DNA of 64,000 bases from Acidipropionibacterium thoenii DSM 20276 (GCF_000423445.1 NZ_AUHZ01000013.1:34734-98733), one strand, 5' to 3'. Shown: positions 19,751 through 30,689, counted from the stretch's first letter. Numbers and translations are program-made. The notes: a model not told the origin generated them from the sequence alone.

Positions 19751-20173
19751 TCAGTCCTCATCCTTGCGACGGTAGGGATCGGACTCCCCGGCCGGGGCCG
19801 CATCGGTGGCCAGCCTGGCCACCTCCGCATCAGAGGCCGCCGCCCGGGCCAGCAGGTCATCCATCGACCTGGCGGTCTCGTAGCTGGCATCCCGGACGAA
19901 GGTCAGCGTGGGTGCGTAGCGAATCCCCAGCTGCTTACCCATCGTCGAGCGCAGCAACCCCTTGGCGGACTCCAGTGCTGCTGCGGTGCTGGCCTGTTCC
20001 TGGTCCGAACCCATCGCCGAGTAGAACAGGGTGGCCTCGCGGCAGTCCCCGGTCAGTCTCACCTCGGTGATGGTGGCGAATCCCAGTCGAGGGTCCTTGA
20101 CCTTGGTCTGCAAGGTCTCGGCGACAATCACCTTGATCTGATCAGCAAGTTTGGCCACACGTGGATTTGGCAT
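19751..20173 (-). CDS. rbfA: 30S ribosome-binding factor A
   Basis: 140-residue late-stage 30S maturation factor with a KH-like fold. Characteristic segments: RVAKLADQIKVIVAETL, DPRLGFATITEVRLTGD and SAKGLLRSTMGKQLGIRYAPTLTFV. The start at 20173 gives the canonical N-terminus MPNPRVAK; the frame remains open further upstream without homology. It normally stands between infB and truB; here its 3' side meets the polyol island in convergent orientation, 27 bp from the AraM-type gene. Confidence 0.95.
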   Translation of the reverse strand: MPNPRVAKLADQIKVIVAETLQTKVKDPRLGFATITEVRLTGDCREATLFYSAMGSDQEQASTAAALESAKGLLRSTMGKQLGIRYAPTLTFVRDASYETARSMDDLLARAAASDAEVARLATDAAPAGESDPYRRKDED

Positions 20174-20199
20174 GACGCCGATCCTAGCCGCCGCACGGA

Positions 20200-20239
20200 A
20201 CGACCGCCCCGCTCTCCCGAGGGAGAGCGGGGCGGTCGT
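20200..20239 (-). terminator. Hairpin between infB and rbfA
   Basis: Arms 20200-20218 and 20221-20239 are perfect complements (19 bp) with two central bases, so the closing pairs open to form the loop. It follows the infB stop on the minus strand. No T-run is present. It probably ends or attenuates the nusA-infB transcript ahead of rbfA. Confidence 0.75.
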
Positions 20240-20267
20240 GTTCAGCCTGCGTGGATCACGCCGGGGA

Positions 20268-23200
20268 TCACTCCCGCGGCTTCTCGACCATCTCGTAGCA
20301 CTGCAGCTCGTCACCCTCGTGGATGTCGGAGTAGTTCGTCAGTGTGAGGCCACACTCGAACCCTTCGCGCACCTCGGTGACGGAGTCCTTCTCCCGCTGC
20401 AGGGTGTTGATCTCGGTCTCGGTGACCACCACGCCGTCGCGCACCAGACGGGTCTTGGCGTGCCGGCGGATGATCCCGTCGGTGACCATGCAACCCGCGA
20501 TGGTGCCCACCTTGGAGGAGCGGAAGATCTGACGGATCTCCGCGGACCCGAGCGACTTCTCCTCGTAGATCGGCTTGAGCATGCCCTTGAGGGCCGCCTC
20601 GATGTCGTCGATCGCGTCGTAGATCACCGAGTAGTAGCGGATGTCGACGTTCTCCTCGTCGGCCATCTTGGCGGCGTGCGCGGTCGGGCGCACGTTGAAG
20701 CCGAGGATGACCGCATTGGAGGCCGATGCCAGGTCGACGTTGGTCTCGGTGATGGCACCGACACCGCGGTCGATGACCCGCAGATCCACCTCGTCGCCGA
20801 CGTCGATCTTGGCCAGGGCGTCCTCCATGGCCTCCACCGAACCGGCGCCGTCACCCTTGAGGATGAGCAGCAGCTCCTGGGTCTCGCCCTTCTCCAGCTG
20901 ATCGAACAACTCGTCGAGGGTCTTGCGCCGCGAGGACTTGGCCTGCCGTGCAGCCCTCATCCGGGCCTCACGCTTCTCAGCGATCTGACGGGCCATCCGG
21001 TCGTCCTCGACGACCAGGAAGTTGTCCCCGGCGCCTGGCACCGAGGTCAGCCCGAGCACCTGCACCGGATCCGAGGGCAGCGCCTTCTCGACGTTGTCGC
21101 CCTTGTCGTTGATGAGGGCACGGACACGACCGTAGGCCGAACCGGCCACGATCGAGTCGCCGATGTTGAGCGTGCCGCGCTGGATCAGAGCGGTGGCCAC
21201 CGGGCCACGGCCCTTGTCCAGGTGCGCCTCGATGGCGACACCCTGGGCGGGCATGTCCGGGTTGGCGCGCAGGTCCAGGGCTGCGTCAGCGGTCAGGATG
21301 ATCGCCTCGAGCAGCTGGTCCAGTCCCTCGCCGGTCTTGGCCGAGCAGTTGACGAACATCGTGTCGCCGCCGTACTCCTCGGTGACCAGGCCGTACTCGG
21401 TGAGCTGGCCGCGGACCTTCTCGGGATCGGCACCGGGCTTGTCGATCTTGTTGACCGCCACCACGATCGGCACATCGGCCGCCTTGGCATGGTTGAGAGC
21501 CTCGACCGTCTGGGGCATCACACCGTCATCGGCTGCGACCACCAGCACCGCGATATCGGTGGACTTGGCGCCGCGAGCACGCATGGCGGTGAAGGCCTCG
21601 TGGCCGGGGGTGTCGATGAAGGTGATCTTGCGATCGTGCCCGTCGACCTCGGTCTCGACCTGGTAGGCGCCGATCGCCTGGGTGATGCCACCGGCCTCGC
21701 CCTCCACCACATGGGCGTGGCGCAGGGTGTCCAGCAGCTTGGTCTTGCCGTGGTCGACGTGGCCCATCACGGTCACGACCGGCGGACGCGGTGCCAGATC
21801 GTCCTCGTCCCCCTCGTTCTCACCGAACTCGAGGTCGAAGGACTCCAACAGCTCGCGGTCCTCGTCCTCGGGCGAGACGACCTGGATCTTGTAGTCCAGC
21901 TCGGTGCCCAGGATCTCCAGGGTCTCGTCGGAGACCGACTGGGTGGCCGTCACCATCTCGCCGAGGTTGAACAGCACCTGCACCAGCTGCGCCGGCTCGG
22001 CGTTGATCTTCTCCGCCAGGTCGGTCAGCGAGGCGCCACGGCGCAACCGCACCGTCTGGCCATTGCCCTTGTGGACGCGCACACCGCCGACCAGCGGTGC
22101 CTGCATCTCGTCGAATTCCTGCCTGCGCTGCTTCCGCGACTTGCGGCCACGACGACCGCCCGAGCCGCCGCGTCCGAAGGCACCCTGGGTGCCACGGCCG
22201 CCACGGCCACCGCGGCCACCGCCGACCGGTCCACGTGAACCGCCGCCACCGCCGAAACCGCCGGGTCCGCCGAAACCGCCGCGACCCGGACCACCGGAAC
22301 GACCGCCGCGACCGCCTCCGCGGCCACCGCGCCCCGGACCGGACTGCTGACCGATCTCCTTGGACTGATGCTTGGGCATCATCGCCGGATTCGGATGCGG
22401 AATTCCGGAGCTGCCGCCGGGACGGGGCATCCGGTCGCCGCCGGGGCGCACCGTCCCGTCGTGACGTGAGGTACCCGAACGACCGCCAGTGCCCTCGGGA
22501 CGACGCCGGTTCTGGCCCATCCCCTGGCTGGAGGCGAATGGGTTGTTTCCCGGGCGTGGACCGGAGCTGCGGCGAGCCCCGGGCTTGGGTCCGGGCCTGG
22601 CACCGGAGTGCGGGCCTGGCGTGGAGGTGGATCGCGAACCGCCGGGACGCGGGCCCTGGTGCGGTGCACCAGACCCGGACCCGGGACGCGGGCCCGAGCC
22701 TGTCCGTGGGCCGGCGGGATGCGGGCCGGGACGCGAGGCCGAGGTCGTCGGCCTGGTGCCCTCGGGTGCGGAAGCACCACCGCCGGCATGGCTACCACCC
22801 TGACCACGGTGATCTGTGGCCTCCTTGGAGGCCTCGGGGGTGCTGCCCCCCTGGGGGTGCGGGCCGGGCTTGATGAGCCCGGGCCGAGGGGTCACGCTGG
22901 TACGCGCCGCCGAGGAACCGCCCGGAGCGGTGTTGAAACCACTCGAATGGCCGGGACGCGGCCCCGGCGTCGGGTGCGGCCCGCCGGTGTGCGACGCGGG
23001 CCTGTGCTGCTGCCCGCCGCCGGCCGCCGGGTCGGAACCCTCGGTAGCTGTCCGGGCGGACTTGCCGGAACCGGGCTTGGTGGCGCCGGGCCTGGCGCTG
23101 CCGGATCCGGGACGACCGGCCGACCTGGCCTGACCGCCGTCGGCGCCCTGAGAGGCGTTTTTGAATTGGTCACGAACGCGCCGGACCACCGGCGCCTCGA

Positions 23201-23312
23201 TCGTGGAGGAGGCTGATCGGACGAACTCTCCCATGTCGCCCAGCTTCCCCAAAAGCTGCTTACTTGTCAGTCCGAGCTCTTTTGCAAGCTCATAGACACG
23301 GACCTTGGCCAC
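20268..23312 (-). CDS. infB: Translation initiation factor IF-2
   Basis: GTPase that places initiator tRNA on the ribosome. 1014 residues: an N-terminal IF2_N domain (about 1-50), a very long glycine/proline/arginine-rich low-complexity region (about 50-400), a second IF2_N-like segment near 415-470, the G domain with [20 protein letters not shown] and NKID (about 510-680), then domains II, III and IV. It starts at GTG (23312) with GAAGGAGAGTA upstream. The low-complexity region is a normal feature of actinobacterial IF-2. It follows ylxR after a 218-bp gap that has its own probable promoter and a chain of tiny ORFs. Confidence 0.96.
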   Translation of the reverse strand: MAKVRVYELAKELGLTSKQLLGKLGDMGEFVRSASSTIEAPVVRRVRDQFKNASQGADGGQARSAGRPGSGSARPGATKPGSGKSARTATEGSDPAAGGGQQHRPASHTGGPHPTPGPRPGHSSGFNTAPGGSSAARTSVTPRPGLIKPGPHPQGGSTPEASKEATDHRGQGGSHAGGGASAPEGTRPTTSASRPGPHPAGPRTGSGPRPGSGSGAPHQGPRPGGSRSTSTPGPHSGARPGPKPGARRSSGPRPGNNPFASSQGMGQNRRRPEGTGGRSGTSRHDGTVRPGGDRMPRPGGSSGIPHPNPAMMPKHQSKEIGQQSGPGRGGRGGGRGGRSGGPGRGGFGGPGGFGGGGGSRGPVGGGRGGRGGRGTQGAFGRGGSGGRRGRKSRKQRRQEFDEMQAPLVGGVRVHKGNGQTVRLRRGASLTDLAEKINAEPAQLVQVLFNLGEMVTATQSVSDETLEILGTELDYKIQVVSPEDEDRELLESFDLEFGENEGDEDDLAPRPPVVTVMGHVDHGKTKLLDTLRHAHVVEGEAGGITQAIGAYQVETEVDGHDRKITFIDTPGHEAFTAMRARGAKSTDIAVLVVAADDGVMPQTVEALNHAKAADVPIVVAVNKIDKPGADPEKVRGQLTEYGLVTEEYGGDTMFVNCSAKTGEGLDQLLEAIILTADAALDLRANPDMPAQGVAIEAHLDKGRGPVATALIQRGTLNIGDSIVAGSAYGRVRALINDKGDNVEKALPSDPVQVLGLTSVPGAGDNFLVVEDDRMARQIAEKREARMRAARQAKSSRRKTLDELFDQLEKGETQELLLILKGDGAGSVEAMEDALAKIDVGDEVDLRVIDRGVGAITETNVDLASASNAVILGFNVRPTAHAAKMADEENVDIRYYSVIYDAIDDIEAALKGMLKPIYEEKSLGSAEIRQIFRSSKVGTIAGCMVTDGIIRRHAKTRLVRDGVVVTETEINTLQREKDSVTEVREGFECGLTLTNYSDIHEGDELQCYEMVEKPRE

Positions 23313-23350
23313 TACTCTCCTTCGGACCCGGCCGTGTTGGCTCGGGCCAA

Positions 23351-23446
23351 CTAGATGTTGCGAATGCTCATTGCTGCGTACTCATCGAGTATTCATGAGC
23401 GTCTGCTCACTTTCTTGACCGCCCGCTTCCGTGAGGAGGAGGGCAT
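23351..23446 (-). other. Chain of four ATGA-overlapping mini-ORFs in the infB leader
   Basis: On the minus strand an ATG at 23446 opens a 17-codon basic ORF (encoding MPSSSRKRAVKKVSRRS) ending in ATGA. That ATG opens a 4-codon ORF, which ends in ATGA and opens a 5-codon ORF, which again overlaps a 6-codon ORF ending at 23351. The last stop is 38 bp before the infB GTG. Whether these are translated is unknown; no strong ribosome-binding site precedes the first ATG. The rest of the 218-bp gap holds no gene and a small TTGGC/GCCAA dyad near 23338-23350. Confidence 0.35.
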
Positions 23447-23530
23447 AGTTCGGTGAGGTCACCGGAGGTTTCCGGCGGACGTGCGTGGACCACTCTACCG
23501 AAAAGCCCCCGTCACACCAACCTCACCCGC

Positions 23531-23797
23531 TCAGCGCTCCACCGGGCAGGACCACTGCGCCTCGGGTGGCACCACCCGCACCCGCCGCCGGAAGGACCGG
23601 GCGAAGCCGCCGCGCACGGCCTGCTCCCAGCACCGGGGGCCGGGGTGCAGATGGGCCCCGCGCCCGGGGTGGTGACCCAGCGGATCCCACCGGACCGTCG
23701 CGACCTCCCCGTCCCCGGCATCCAGCACGAAGCGGACCATCGACGCCGGATCGCCCTTCGCCCGGCATCCCACGCAGCTGCGCTGCGGGCGGCTCAC
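23531..23797 (-). CDS. ylxR: YlxR family RNA-binding protein (DUF448)
   Basis: 88-residue small basic protein of the nusA-infB operon. The motif [19 protein letters not shown] marks the family; a C-terminal arginine-rich stretch follows ([14 protein letters not shown]). Bacillus and clostridial members bind RNA or modulate RNase P. The GTG at 23797 overlaps the nusA TGA (GTGA), favouring this start over the ATG at 23851, which would overlap nusA by 58 bp. Confidence 0.88.
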   Translation of the reverse strand: MSRPQRSCVGCRAKGDPASMVRFVLDAGDGEVATVRWDPLGHHPGRGAHLHPGPRCWEQAVRGGFARSFRRRVRVVPPEAQWSCPVER

Positions 23798-24786
23798 CGC
23801 TGGCTGGGGGCCGGCCCCACGGGGTTGTCGGGCTGGATGTCGATCCGCCAACCGGTCAGTCGGTTGGCCAGCCGGGCGTTCTGGCCCTCCCGCCCGATCG
23901 CCAGCGACAGCTGGTAGTCGGGCACGATCACCCGGGTGGATCTGGTGGCCGGATCCACCACCGTGACGCTCTTGACCTTGGCTGGCGACAAGGCCGCCCC
24001 CACGAAGGTGGCCGGATCCTCCGACCAGTCGATGATGTCGATCTTCTCGTCATCCAGCTCGTGCATCACCGCGCGGACCCGCTGGCCCATCGGCCCGATG
24101 CAGGCGCCCTTGGCCGAGACGTCGGGGTTGTGGGAGGTCACCGCGATCTTGGTACGGTGGCCGGCCTCACGGGCCAACGCCTTGATCTCGACCACCCCCT
24201 GCTCGATCTCGGGCACCTCGAGGGCGAAGAGCTTCTTGACGAGATTGGGATGGGTCCGCGAGACCACCACCTGGGGGCCGCGCTGCTCCTTGCGGACCGC
24301 CACGACATAGACCCGCAGCCGACGTCCGTGGCTGTACGTCTCGCCGGGGACCTGCTCAGCCGGCGGCAGGATCGCCTCGATGGCTCCCAGATCGACCCGC
24401 ACCGTTCCCTTGTCGCGGTAGGACTGCTGGACGACGCCGGTCACGACATCCCCCTCGACAGCCTGGAACTGGCCGTACTTCTGCTCGTCCTCGGCCTCAC
24501 GCAGCCGCTGGAAGATCACCTGACGAGCAGTGGAGGCAGCCACCCGGCCGAAATCGGAGGGGGTGCCATCGGCCCAGCCGATGATCTCGCCGGCCTCATC
24601 GCGTTCGGGAATCAGCACTGCCACGTTGCCGGTCCTGCGGTCCAGCTCGACGCGGGCTCCGGGCTCGGGGTGCTCGGTCTTGGCGTAGGCATTGAGCAGG
24701 GCGTCCTCAAGGGTCTCGGCGAGGTAGTCGAGGGGGATGTCCTTCTCTCGCTCGATCATCCGCAGCGCGGCCAGATCGATATCCAT
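23794..24786 (-). CDS. nusA: Transcription termination/antitermination factor NusA
   Basis: 330 residues. Binds RNA polymerase and nascent RNA to control pausing, termination and antitermination. N-terminal RNAP-binding domain (about 1-110), S1 domain, then two KH domains with [15 protein letters not shown] and [19 protein letters not shown]. As in other actinobacteria it lacks the C-terminal acidic repeats of E. coli NusA. The start ATG has GAGGAG seven bases upstream that overlaps the rimP end, so the two genes are translationally coupled. Confidence 0.96.
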   Translation of the reverse strand: MDIDLAALRMIEREKDIPLDYLAETLEDALLNAYAKTEHPEPGARVELDRRTGNVAVLIPERDEAGEIIGWADGTPSDFGRVAASTARQVIFQRLREAEDEQKYGQFQAVEGDVVTGVVQQSYRDKGTVRVDLGAIEAILPPAEQVPGETYSHGRRLRVYVVAVRKEQRGPQVVVSRTHPNLVKKLFALEVPEIEQGVVEIKALAREAGHRTKIAVTSHNPDVSAKGACIGPMGQRVRAVMHELDDEKIDIIDWSEDPATFVGAALSPAKVKSVTVVDPATRSTRVIVPDYQLSLAIGREGQNARLANRLTGWRIDIQPDNPVGPAPSQR

Positions 24787-24787
24787 C

Positions 24788-25315
24788 TCAGTTCTCCTCA
24801 GTGTTGTCAGGCTTGCGGTTGAGCTCGACCTGCACGACGGCGCGCCGGATCCGGTCGAAGGGGATCTCACGGCTGACCACCATCGGCCTGTGGGGTTTGG
24901 AGCCGGGCGCCGGGACCTCGAGGGTGACACCGGTCTGGTCGGCCGCCAGGATTCTCCCGGTGATCTTCTCCGACCTGGCACCGTCCTGGGGTTCCAGTGT
25001 CACGACCAGCAGCCGCCCGACATTGCGCCGGTAGTGCCGGGGCCGGGTCAGCGGGGTGGAGACACCGCGCGAGGAGACCTCGAGAGTGTAGGGCGCCTCA
25101 CCGGTGACGGTGGACTCATCGAGGGCCCGCGAGATCGCCGAGGAGGCCTCCCCGATCTCGTCGAGTCCGGGCCCGTGGCCATCGGCGCCGTCACCGTCGA
25201 CAGTGATGCGTACCAGCCGGCGCCGGCCGGCGGCCACCACGTCCAGCTTGTCGAGCTCCATGCCGAACTGGTCGAGCAGCGGCTCGATGATGCCGGCGAG
25301 CTGGTTCTCGTTCAT
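24788..25315 (-). CDS. rimP: Ribosome maturation factor RimP
   Basis: 175-residue 30S assembly factor. N-terminal domain with [14 protein letters not shown] and VRITVDGD; middle segment [20 protein letters not shown], the most conserved part of the family; C-terminal Sm-like domain. The start at 25315 follows GAGG; an ATG at 25327 is in frame but less well placed. First gene of the rimP-nusA-ylxR transcript and divergent from the lipoprotein gene at 25386, so the 70-bp gap must contain two promoters. Confidence 0.92.
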   Translation of the reverse strand: MNENQLAGIIEPLLDQFGMELDKLDVVAAGRRRLVRITVDGDGADGHGPGLDEIGEASSAISRALDESTVTGEAPYTLEVSSRGVSTPLTRPRHYRRNVGRLLVVTLEPQDGARSEKITGRILAADQTGVTLEVPAPGSKPHRPMVVSREIPFDRIRRAVVQVELNRKPDNTEEN

Positions 25316-25385
25316 CGGTGGCCTCATCCTGTTGTAGTTGCTGTTGTGCAGGCCATTCTAGAAGACCACCGATAGCCTTGCAGCC

Positions 25386-26303
25386 ATGAGCTCTGCCACC
25401 CCCAGCCGACGTGCCGTTCTCGGAGTGGGTCTGGCCCTGGGCCTGGGGTTGACCGGCTGCTACCGCGTCTCCCCCCTGGTCGGAACCGGATCGCAGGCCG
25501 GCTCATCGGCGACACCGCTGCCGATCACCGCAGAACGTCGTGCCGGGGTCGCCACCGAGACCTCTCTGGCCGAGCTGGCGAGGGCCTCCGGCCTGGCCGG
25601 GATCGCAGCCGCCCACACGATCCATGCCACGGTGCTGGCCCAGGCCGATCCACTGGCCGGGCGCAATGCCGACACCACCGCGGTGATCTCCCCCACCGCT
25701 GCGCCGACGAGCGGGAACCTGATCGCCGCCGAGCGCGCCGCCGGAAACCACTACAGGACGGTCGCCACCGCTGCCAGCGACCCCGCCATGGGGCTGCTGT
25801 GGGCCAGCCTGTCGGTCTTCTGCAGCAATGTCTCCACGACCGGCCCGGCTCCCCGGACCGGCGACGTCTACCCGACGGCGCTGCCCACCGAACCGCTCCC
25901 CAGCGCCCAGCAGGTGCTGTTGAGCCGGCTCAATGCCCTGGTCACCGGCCTGGAGTGGGGTATCGGACAGCTGGCCTCCTCCGATCCGCTGCGCAGCCAG
26001 GGCCAGCAGCGGCTGCAGGAGGTCAACACCGAGCGCTCCGCGCTGCGCGAGGAGCTGCGCGCTGCCTCGGCCTCCCCCACCCCTCTGCTGCCGGGCTACC
26101 CGATGCCGGCCACCCCCTCGACCTCGGCCTCCACCAAGGACCTGTGGGTCGGGCTGGAACTGGGTGTGCTGGCCGGTTGGGGTCGGGTGGTGGCCGCCTC
26201 CTCCGGAGATCGGCGCAGCACCGCGATCACGGCGATGAGCACTCCGCTGGCCCACGCCATGGCGCTCGGCTCGGCCGTGCCCGGCTGGCCGGGCTGGGTG
26301 TGA
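25386..26303 (+). CDS. Putative Tat/lipoprotein of the DUF4439-like type
   Basis: 305 residues. The N-terminus has an RR pair, a hydrophobic stretch and a lipobox-like LGLTGC, so the mature protein would be anchored at the cell surface by the cysteine near residue 25. The rest is alanine-rich and mostly helical, reminiscent of DUF4439 ferritin-like proteins often found next to rimP in actinobacteria. No catalytic motif is obvious. It is divergent from rimP and converges on the TSUP permease, whose stop codon directly abuts its own. Confidence 0.68.
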   Translation: MSSATPSRRAVLGVGLALGLGLTGCYRVSPLVGTGSQAGSSATPLPITAERRAGVATETSLAELARASGLAGIAAAHTIHATVLAQADPLAGRNADTTAVISPTAAPTSGNLIAAERAAGNHYRTVATAASDPAMGLLWASLSVFCSNVSTTGPAPRTGDVYPTALPTEPLPSAQQVLLSRLNALVTGLEWGIGQLASSDPLRSQGQQRLQEVNTERSALREELRAASASPTPLLPGYPMPATPSTSASTKDLWVGLELGVLAGWGRVVAASSGDRRSTAITAMSTPLAHAMALGSAVPGWPGWV

Positions 26304-27086
26304 TCAGATCCACTGGGAGACGAGGTCCCAGCCGAGCTTGATCGTCAGACCGGCGACCACCACCAGGAAGACCCGGCGCACGAAGCGATTGCCGCCGCGC
26401 ACCGCCATCCTGGCCCCGACGACACCTCCGACCACGTTGGCGGCGGCCATCATCAGGCCCAACCGCCACCAGATGACGCCGTCGACCCAGAACACCACCA
26501 GAGCCGCCGCATTGGTGGTGAGGTTGGCCAGTTTCGCCATCGCGCTGGCTTCCAGGAAGCCGTAGCCGATCAGCCCCACCAGGGCGATCACGAAGAAGGT
26601 CCCGGTGCCGGGGCCGATCGCCCCGTCGTAGCAGCCGATCGCCAGCCCGATCCCGACCAGCCGCAGGTACAGCCCCCGGCCCCGGTGGCGGACCCTCGAC
26701 TCCAGCCCGATCGAGGGGCGGCGCCAGGTGAGGATCCCGACCCCGATCAGCACCACCAGCACGATCGGGATGAACCATCGCCGGGGCAGGTACTGCACCA
26801 GGTGCGCTCCCGCGGAGGATCCCAGGCATGACCCGGCCATCACCGCCAGGGCGCTGGCCCAGTGCACTCTCACCGAGCGCAGGTAGGCCCCCGCTGCGCT
26901 CAGCGTCCCGGCGAAGGAGGACACCTTGTTGGTGCCGGCCACGCTGGCCACCGGGGTGTCGGAGGGCATCCCCAGCAGCAGGCCGGGCAGCTGGATGAGC
27001 CCTCCCCCGCCGACCACGGCGTCCACCCAGCCGGCCAGCAGGGCCGCCAGGATCAGCAGCGCGATGACGTGCTCGGGCAGGGACAC
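26304..27086 (-). CDS. TSUP (TauE/SafE) family membrane permease
   Basis: 260 residues with about eight membrane segments in two repeats, typical of sulfite/organosulfonate exporters and related anion permeases. Family marks: the N-terminal GWVDAVVGGGGLIQLPGLL and the repeat-two GCYDGAIGPGTGTFFVIALV. The start is a GTG at 27086, 4 bp downstream of the proS stop, so the gene is likely expressed with proS. Substrate cannot be read from sequence. Confidence 0.88.
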   Translation of the reverse strand: MSLPEHVIALLILAALLAGWVDAVVGGGGLIQLPGLLLGMPSDTPVASVAGTNKVSSFAGTLSAAGAYLRSVRVHWASALAVMAGSCLGSSAGAHLVQYLPRRWFIPIVLVVLIGVGILTWRRPSIGLESRVRHRGRGLYLRLVGIGLAIGCYDGAIGPGTGTFFVIALVGLIGYGFLEASAMAKLANLTTNAAALVVFWVDGVIWWRLGLMMAAANVVGGVVGARMAVRGGNRFVRRVFLVVVAGLTIKLGWDLVSQWI

Positions 27087-27090
27087 CGCC

Positions 27091-28848
27091 TCAGCCGCGC
27101 ACCTCGGCGAGGATCTCGGCGACCGCATCGGCCACCGGGACCTCGCGGGCCTCACCCGAGCGGCGGTCGCGGATCTCCACGACGCCGTTCCTCAGGCCAC
27201 GCCCGACCACCACCGAGGTCGGCATCCCGAGCACCTCGGAGTCGGCGAACTTGACTCCCGGGGAGGCCTTGCGGTCATCCAGCAGCACGTCCAGTCCGGC
27301 GTCCTGGAGGTCACCGGCGATCCTGGCGGCCTCATCGACGACGTCTGCGCTCTTGCCGGTGGCCAGCACGTGGACGTCATAGGGGGCCACCTCCCGCGGC
27401 CATGCCAGGCCGCGGTCATCGCAGGTGTACTCGGCCACCGCCGCCACTGCCCGCGAGACGCCGATCCCGTAGGAGCCCATCGTCACGGTGACCAGCTTGC
27501 CCTGGTGGTCCAGCACCTTCAGGCCCAGCGCGTCGGCGTACTTGCGGCCGAGCTGGAAGATGTGGCCCATCTCGATGCCACGGGTCAGGGTCAGCGGCCC
27601 CGAGCCGTCGGGGGCCGGGTCCCCCTCGCGGACATCGGCGACGTCGATGGTGCCGTCGGCGGTGAAGTCGCGGCCGGCGACCAGGTTGAACACATGGTGG
27701 CCCTGCTGGTCGGCACCGGTGATCCAGCTGGTGCCGGTCACCACCCGCGGGTCGACCAGGTAGCGCACCTTCGAGGCATTCCCCTCCCCCAGCGCCCCCG
27801 GCCCGATGTATCCCTTCACCAGAGCCGGGTTGGCCGCGAAGTCCTCCTCGCCGAAGGGTTCGGCGACGGCAGGCTCAAGAGCCGCCGCCAGCCGGGCCTC
27901 GTCGACCTCGCGGTCACCGGGCAGGCCGATGGCCAGCGGCTCCCTGGTGCCGTCGGGCCAGGTCACCATGAACACCACGTTCTTGAGGGTGTCGGCGCCG
28001 GTCCAGGGACGGTCGGTCCGCGGCCTCACCTGGTTGGCCATCGCCACCAGGGTGTCGATGGTGGGCACATTCGGCGTCTCGACGACGTCGGGGGCAGGCA
28101 CACCGGAGTAGTCCACCGTCTGGGGGGCGGCGACGCTGACGGCCTCGACATTGGCGGCGTACCCGCCCGGGGACCGCACGAAGGTGTCCTCGCCATTGGC
28201 CGAGACGGCCAGGAACTCCTCGGAGCGGGACCCACCCATCGGACCCGACATCGCCTTGACGATGGCGTAGTCGAAGCCCAGCCGGTCGAAGATCCTGATG
28301 TAGGCCTCGCGGTGCAGCCGGTAGGAGGCGTCCAGGCCCTCGTCATCGACGTCGAAGGAGTAGGAGTCCTTCATCACGAACTCGCGGCCGCGCAGGATGC
28401 CGGCCCGGGGCCGGGCCTCGTCGCGGTACTTGGTCTGGATCTGGTAGAGCACCAGCGGCAGATCCTTGTAGGAGGAGTAGAGATCCTTGACCAGGAGGGT
28501 GAACATCTCCTCATGGGTGGGTCCCAGCAGCATGTCGACATGCTTGCGGTCGCGCAGCCTGAACAGGTTGTCGCCGTACTCCACCCAGCGGTTGGTGAGC
28601 TGGTAGGGCTCGGCGGGCAGCAGCCCGGGGAAGAGCACCTCCTGTCCGCCGATGGCGTCCATCTCCTGGCGGACGATGCCCTCCACCTTGCGCAGCACCT
28701 TCAGACCCAGCGGCAGCCAGGTGTAGATTCCCGGGGCCGCCCGGCGGATGTACCCGGCACGGACCAGCCAGCGATGGCTGGGGACCTCGGCGTCGGCCGG
28801 ATCCTCCCGAAGCGTCCGGACGAACAGCTCTGACATGCGCGTCAACAC
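27091..28848 (-). CDS. proS: Prolyl-tRNA synthetase
   Basis: 585-residue class II aminoacyl-tRNA synthetase of the bacterial type with an editing (INS) domain between motifs 2 and 3 (about 230-390). Motif signatures: [26 protein letters not shown] near the N-terminus, [10 protein letters not shown] and [23 protein letters not shown]; the C-terminal anticodon-binding domain has [17 protein letters not shown]. The GTG at 28848 was chosen because AGAGG lies upstream and actinobacterial ProS proteins usually begin M-x-T-R-M; ATG 28836 is the alternative. Confidence 0.95.
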   Translation of the reverse strand: MLTRMSELFVRTLREDPADAEVPSHRWLVRAGYIRRAAPGIYTWLPLGLKVLRKVEGIVRQEMDAIGGQEVLFPGLLPAEPYQLTNRWVEYGDNLFRLRDRKHVDMLLGPTHEEMFTLLVKDLYSSYKDLPLVLYQIQTKYRDEARPRAGILRGREFVMKDSYSFDVDDEGLDASYRLHREAYIRIFDRLGFDYAIVKAMSGPMGGSRSEEFLAVSANGEDTFVRSPGGYAANVEAVSVAAPQTVDYSGVPAPDVVETPNVPTIDTLVAMANQVRPRTDRPWTGADTLKNVVFMVTWPDGTREPLAIGLPGDREVDEARLAAALEPAVAEPFGEEDFAANPALVKGYIGPGALGEGNASKVRYLVDPRVVTGTSWITGADQQGHHVFNLVAGRDFTADGTIDVADVREGDPAPDGSGPLTLTRGIEMGHIFQLGRKYADALGLKVLDHQGKLVTVTMGSYGIGVSRAVAAVAEYTCDDRGLAWPREVAPYDVHVLATGKSADVVDEAARIAGDLQDAGLDVLLDDRKASPGVKFADSEVLGMPTSVVVGRGLRNGVVEIRDRRSGEAREVPVADAVAEILAEVRG

Positions 28849-28931
28849 GTGCTGACCTCTCTGGACGTGCTGAGCCCTCCGCCGCCCTTCGGCGTGACCA
28901 GGCACGATCCGGGCAGATCCTACCTGAACCC

Positions 28932-29774
28932 TCAGGCCAGTTTGCGGATGATGACGGCGGCCTCGTAGGTGGTGGTCACCCCGGGGCCTGAGAACACTCC
29001 CTTGAAGGGGGCGACGTCGTTGTACTCGCGACCGGTGCCGACCCTGGCGTGGCTCTCCCCGGTCTCGACCATGTTGGTGGGGTCGAAGCCGTTCCACCGG
29101 CCGTCCCACCACTGCACCCAGGCGTGGGTCTGGCCCTCGACCGGCTCGCCGAGGGCGGCCTCGGTCCTGGGCATCATGTATCCCGAGACGTAACGGGCCG
29201 GGATGCCCAAAGTGCGCAGCGCGCCGATCACCAGGTGGGCGATGTCCTGACAGACCCCCGACCGGGCCTGCCAGGCCTGCTGGGCGGTGGTGTCGACCCG
29301 GGTGGAGCCGGGCACGTAGTTGACCTCCTCGTGGATCATCTCGGAGATCGAGTGACCGATCTGACAGATGGTCATCGAGTCGTCGATCACCTCATGGACC
29401 CGTTCGGACAGGTCCTCGCCAGGGGCGGTGACCGGGGAGTTGACGACGTACTCGTACCAGCGTTCGTGGCCGACACGGACCTCCGGCAACCTCATCCCGG
29501 AGTCGACATGGGGCAGCTTGACGATGTCGAGGGTGGTGTCGGCGTTGACCGTCAGGCGGTCATGGGGGTGGTGCAGCTCGAAGGAGGTCACCTGGGTGCC
29601 CCAGTAGTCGACATAGGAGAAGTGCCAGGGCTGAGGGGTGATGGTGATCGCGGTGCTCCGGATCAGCTGGGAGTCGGAGTACAACGGGGTCATTCTCACC
29701 TCGTCGAAGCTCTGGTTCACCGGTCCGTCGTAGTGCACATCGGTGCGGTGCTGGATTCGCAGTGTGGAGGTCAT
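28932..29774 (-). CDS. Transglutaminase-like family protein
   Basis: 280 residues. N-terminal beta-sandwich domain (Bact_transglu_N, about 1-90) followed by a transglutaminase/protease core with the catalytic triad visible as Cys in [11 protein letters not shown], His in QTHAWVQWW and Asp in FDPTN. Members are thought to be cysteine peptidases or amidases. It is the last gene of a three-gene unit with the alpha-E and ATP-grasp genes; the alpha-E stop is 3 bp from its start. Confidence 0.9.
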   Translation of the reverse strand: MTSTLRIQHRTDVHYDGPVNQSFDEVRMTPLYSDSQLIRSTAITITPQPWHFSYVDYWGTQVTSFELHHPHDRLTVNADTTLDIVKLPHVDSGMRLPEVRVGHERWYEYVVNSPVTAPGEDLSERVHEVIDDSMTICQIGHSISEMIHEEVNYVPGSTRVDTTAQQAWQARSGVCQDIAHLVIGALRTLGIPARYVSGYMMPRTEAALGEPVEGQTHAWVQWWDGRWNGFDPTNMVETGESHARVGTGREYNDVAPFKGVFSGPGVTTTYEAAVIIRKLA

Positions 29775-29777
29775 CGA

Positions 29778-30689
29778 TCATCCCTCATGCCACCGGGACG
29801 CGTCGGCCCCTTGGAAGTAGTGGGCCGACAGGGCATCGGTGGCGCTGTGGCAGGTGCGGCTCAGCCCTGCCATCTGGTCGGACAGCCCGACCAGCAGGGC
29901 CGCATCGGAACGGTACTCGAACTCGGCACGGGCCCGGCCCAGCAGACGCTGGGCGTCGGACTGGAAGCCGGTGCGACGTCCCACGTCGAGGCGCTCCAGG
30001 CAGTCCTCGGCCTCAGCCAGGCAGTGCACCACCGAACGAGGACTCAACCTGTCGCGCAGCAGGAAGTCGATCACCGCACCGCGGCTGCGGTCCCCGCCGC
30101 GGCTGATGAGGAAGGCATGATCGGCACCGCAGGCGCGCAGGGTGGCGATCTGGCTGGCGGCCTCCCCGACCGGGGCCACCGAGACCAGCCGGGCGGTGAT
30201 GTCGATCCTCTCGATGCACCGGCCGAGGTGGTGGAACTCCCAGCCCTCGTCGTGGGGCATCGTGGCGTAGATGATCCCGGTGATGGCGTAGCAGTGGTCC
30301 AGCACGGTGCGCAACGCCAGTTGCTGGTAGGTGCTGTTGAGCTGGCCCTGGGCCACTGCCCGCCAGGCCCGGTTGATCTCCTCCCAGGTGCCCAGTGAGA
30401 GCACCTCCCGTGCTCGCCTGGCCGCATTGCGGCAGCTGGACAGGGCCGAGACGATCGAGACCGGGGAGTCGGGGTCATGGCCGAGTATCTGCCAGACCTC
30501 GGTGGGTCCGGCGTGTTCGGAGGGGTCGGCTCCCAGGCCCTCCAGCAGCGCCGTGGAGTTGGTGCTGCGGTTGCGGCTGGTCTCCTCGGCGGTGACCTCC
30601 AGGTGGACCTGGAGCAGCCGGGCGATGTCCTCCGCCCGCTCCAGATATCGGCCGATCCAGAACATCGACTCCGCCAGCCGGCTCAGCAT
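29778..30689 (-). CDS. Alpha-E domain protein
   Basis: 303 residues, almost all helical, starting with the diagnostic MLSRLAESMFWIGRYLERAED. Alpha-E proteins are found nearly always next to circularly permuted ATP-grasp enzymes and transglutaminase-like proteins, exactly as here. No enzymatic activity has been firmly assigned. The ATG overlaps the ATP-grasp stop by 7 bp, suggesting translational coupling and stoichiometric synthesis. Confidence 0.9.
   Translation of the reverse strand: MLSRLAESMFWIGRYLERAEDIARLLQVHLEVTAEETSRNRSTNSTALLEGLGADPSEHAGPTEVWQILGHDPDSPVSIVSALSSCRNAARRAREVLSLGTWEEINRAWRAVAQGQLNSTYQQLALRTVLDHCYAITGIIYATMPHDEGWEFHHLGRCIERIDITARLVSVAPVGEAASQIATLRACGADHAFLISRGGDRSRGAVIDFLLRDRLSPRSVVHCLAEAEDCLERLDVGRRTGFQSDAQRLLGRARAEFEYRSDAALLVGLSDQMAGLSRTCHSATDALSAHYFQGADASRWHEG

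Noticed and set aside
22130..22350. Repeats in the IF-2 region as a mobile or satellite element
   Set aside because: They are in-frame glycine/arginine-rich codons of the normal IF-2 low-complexity domain.
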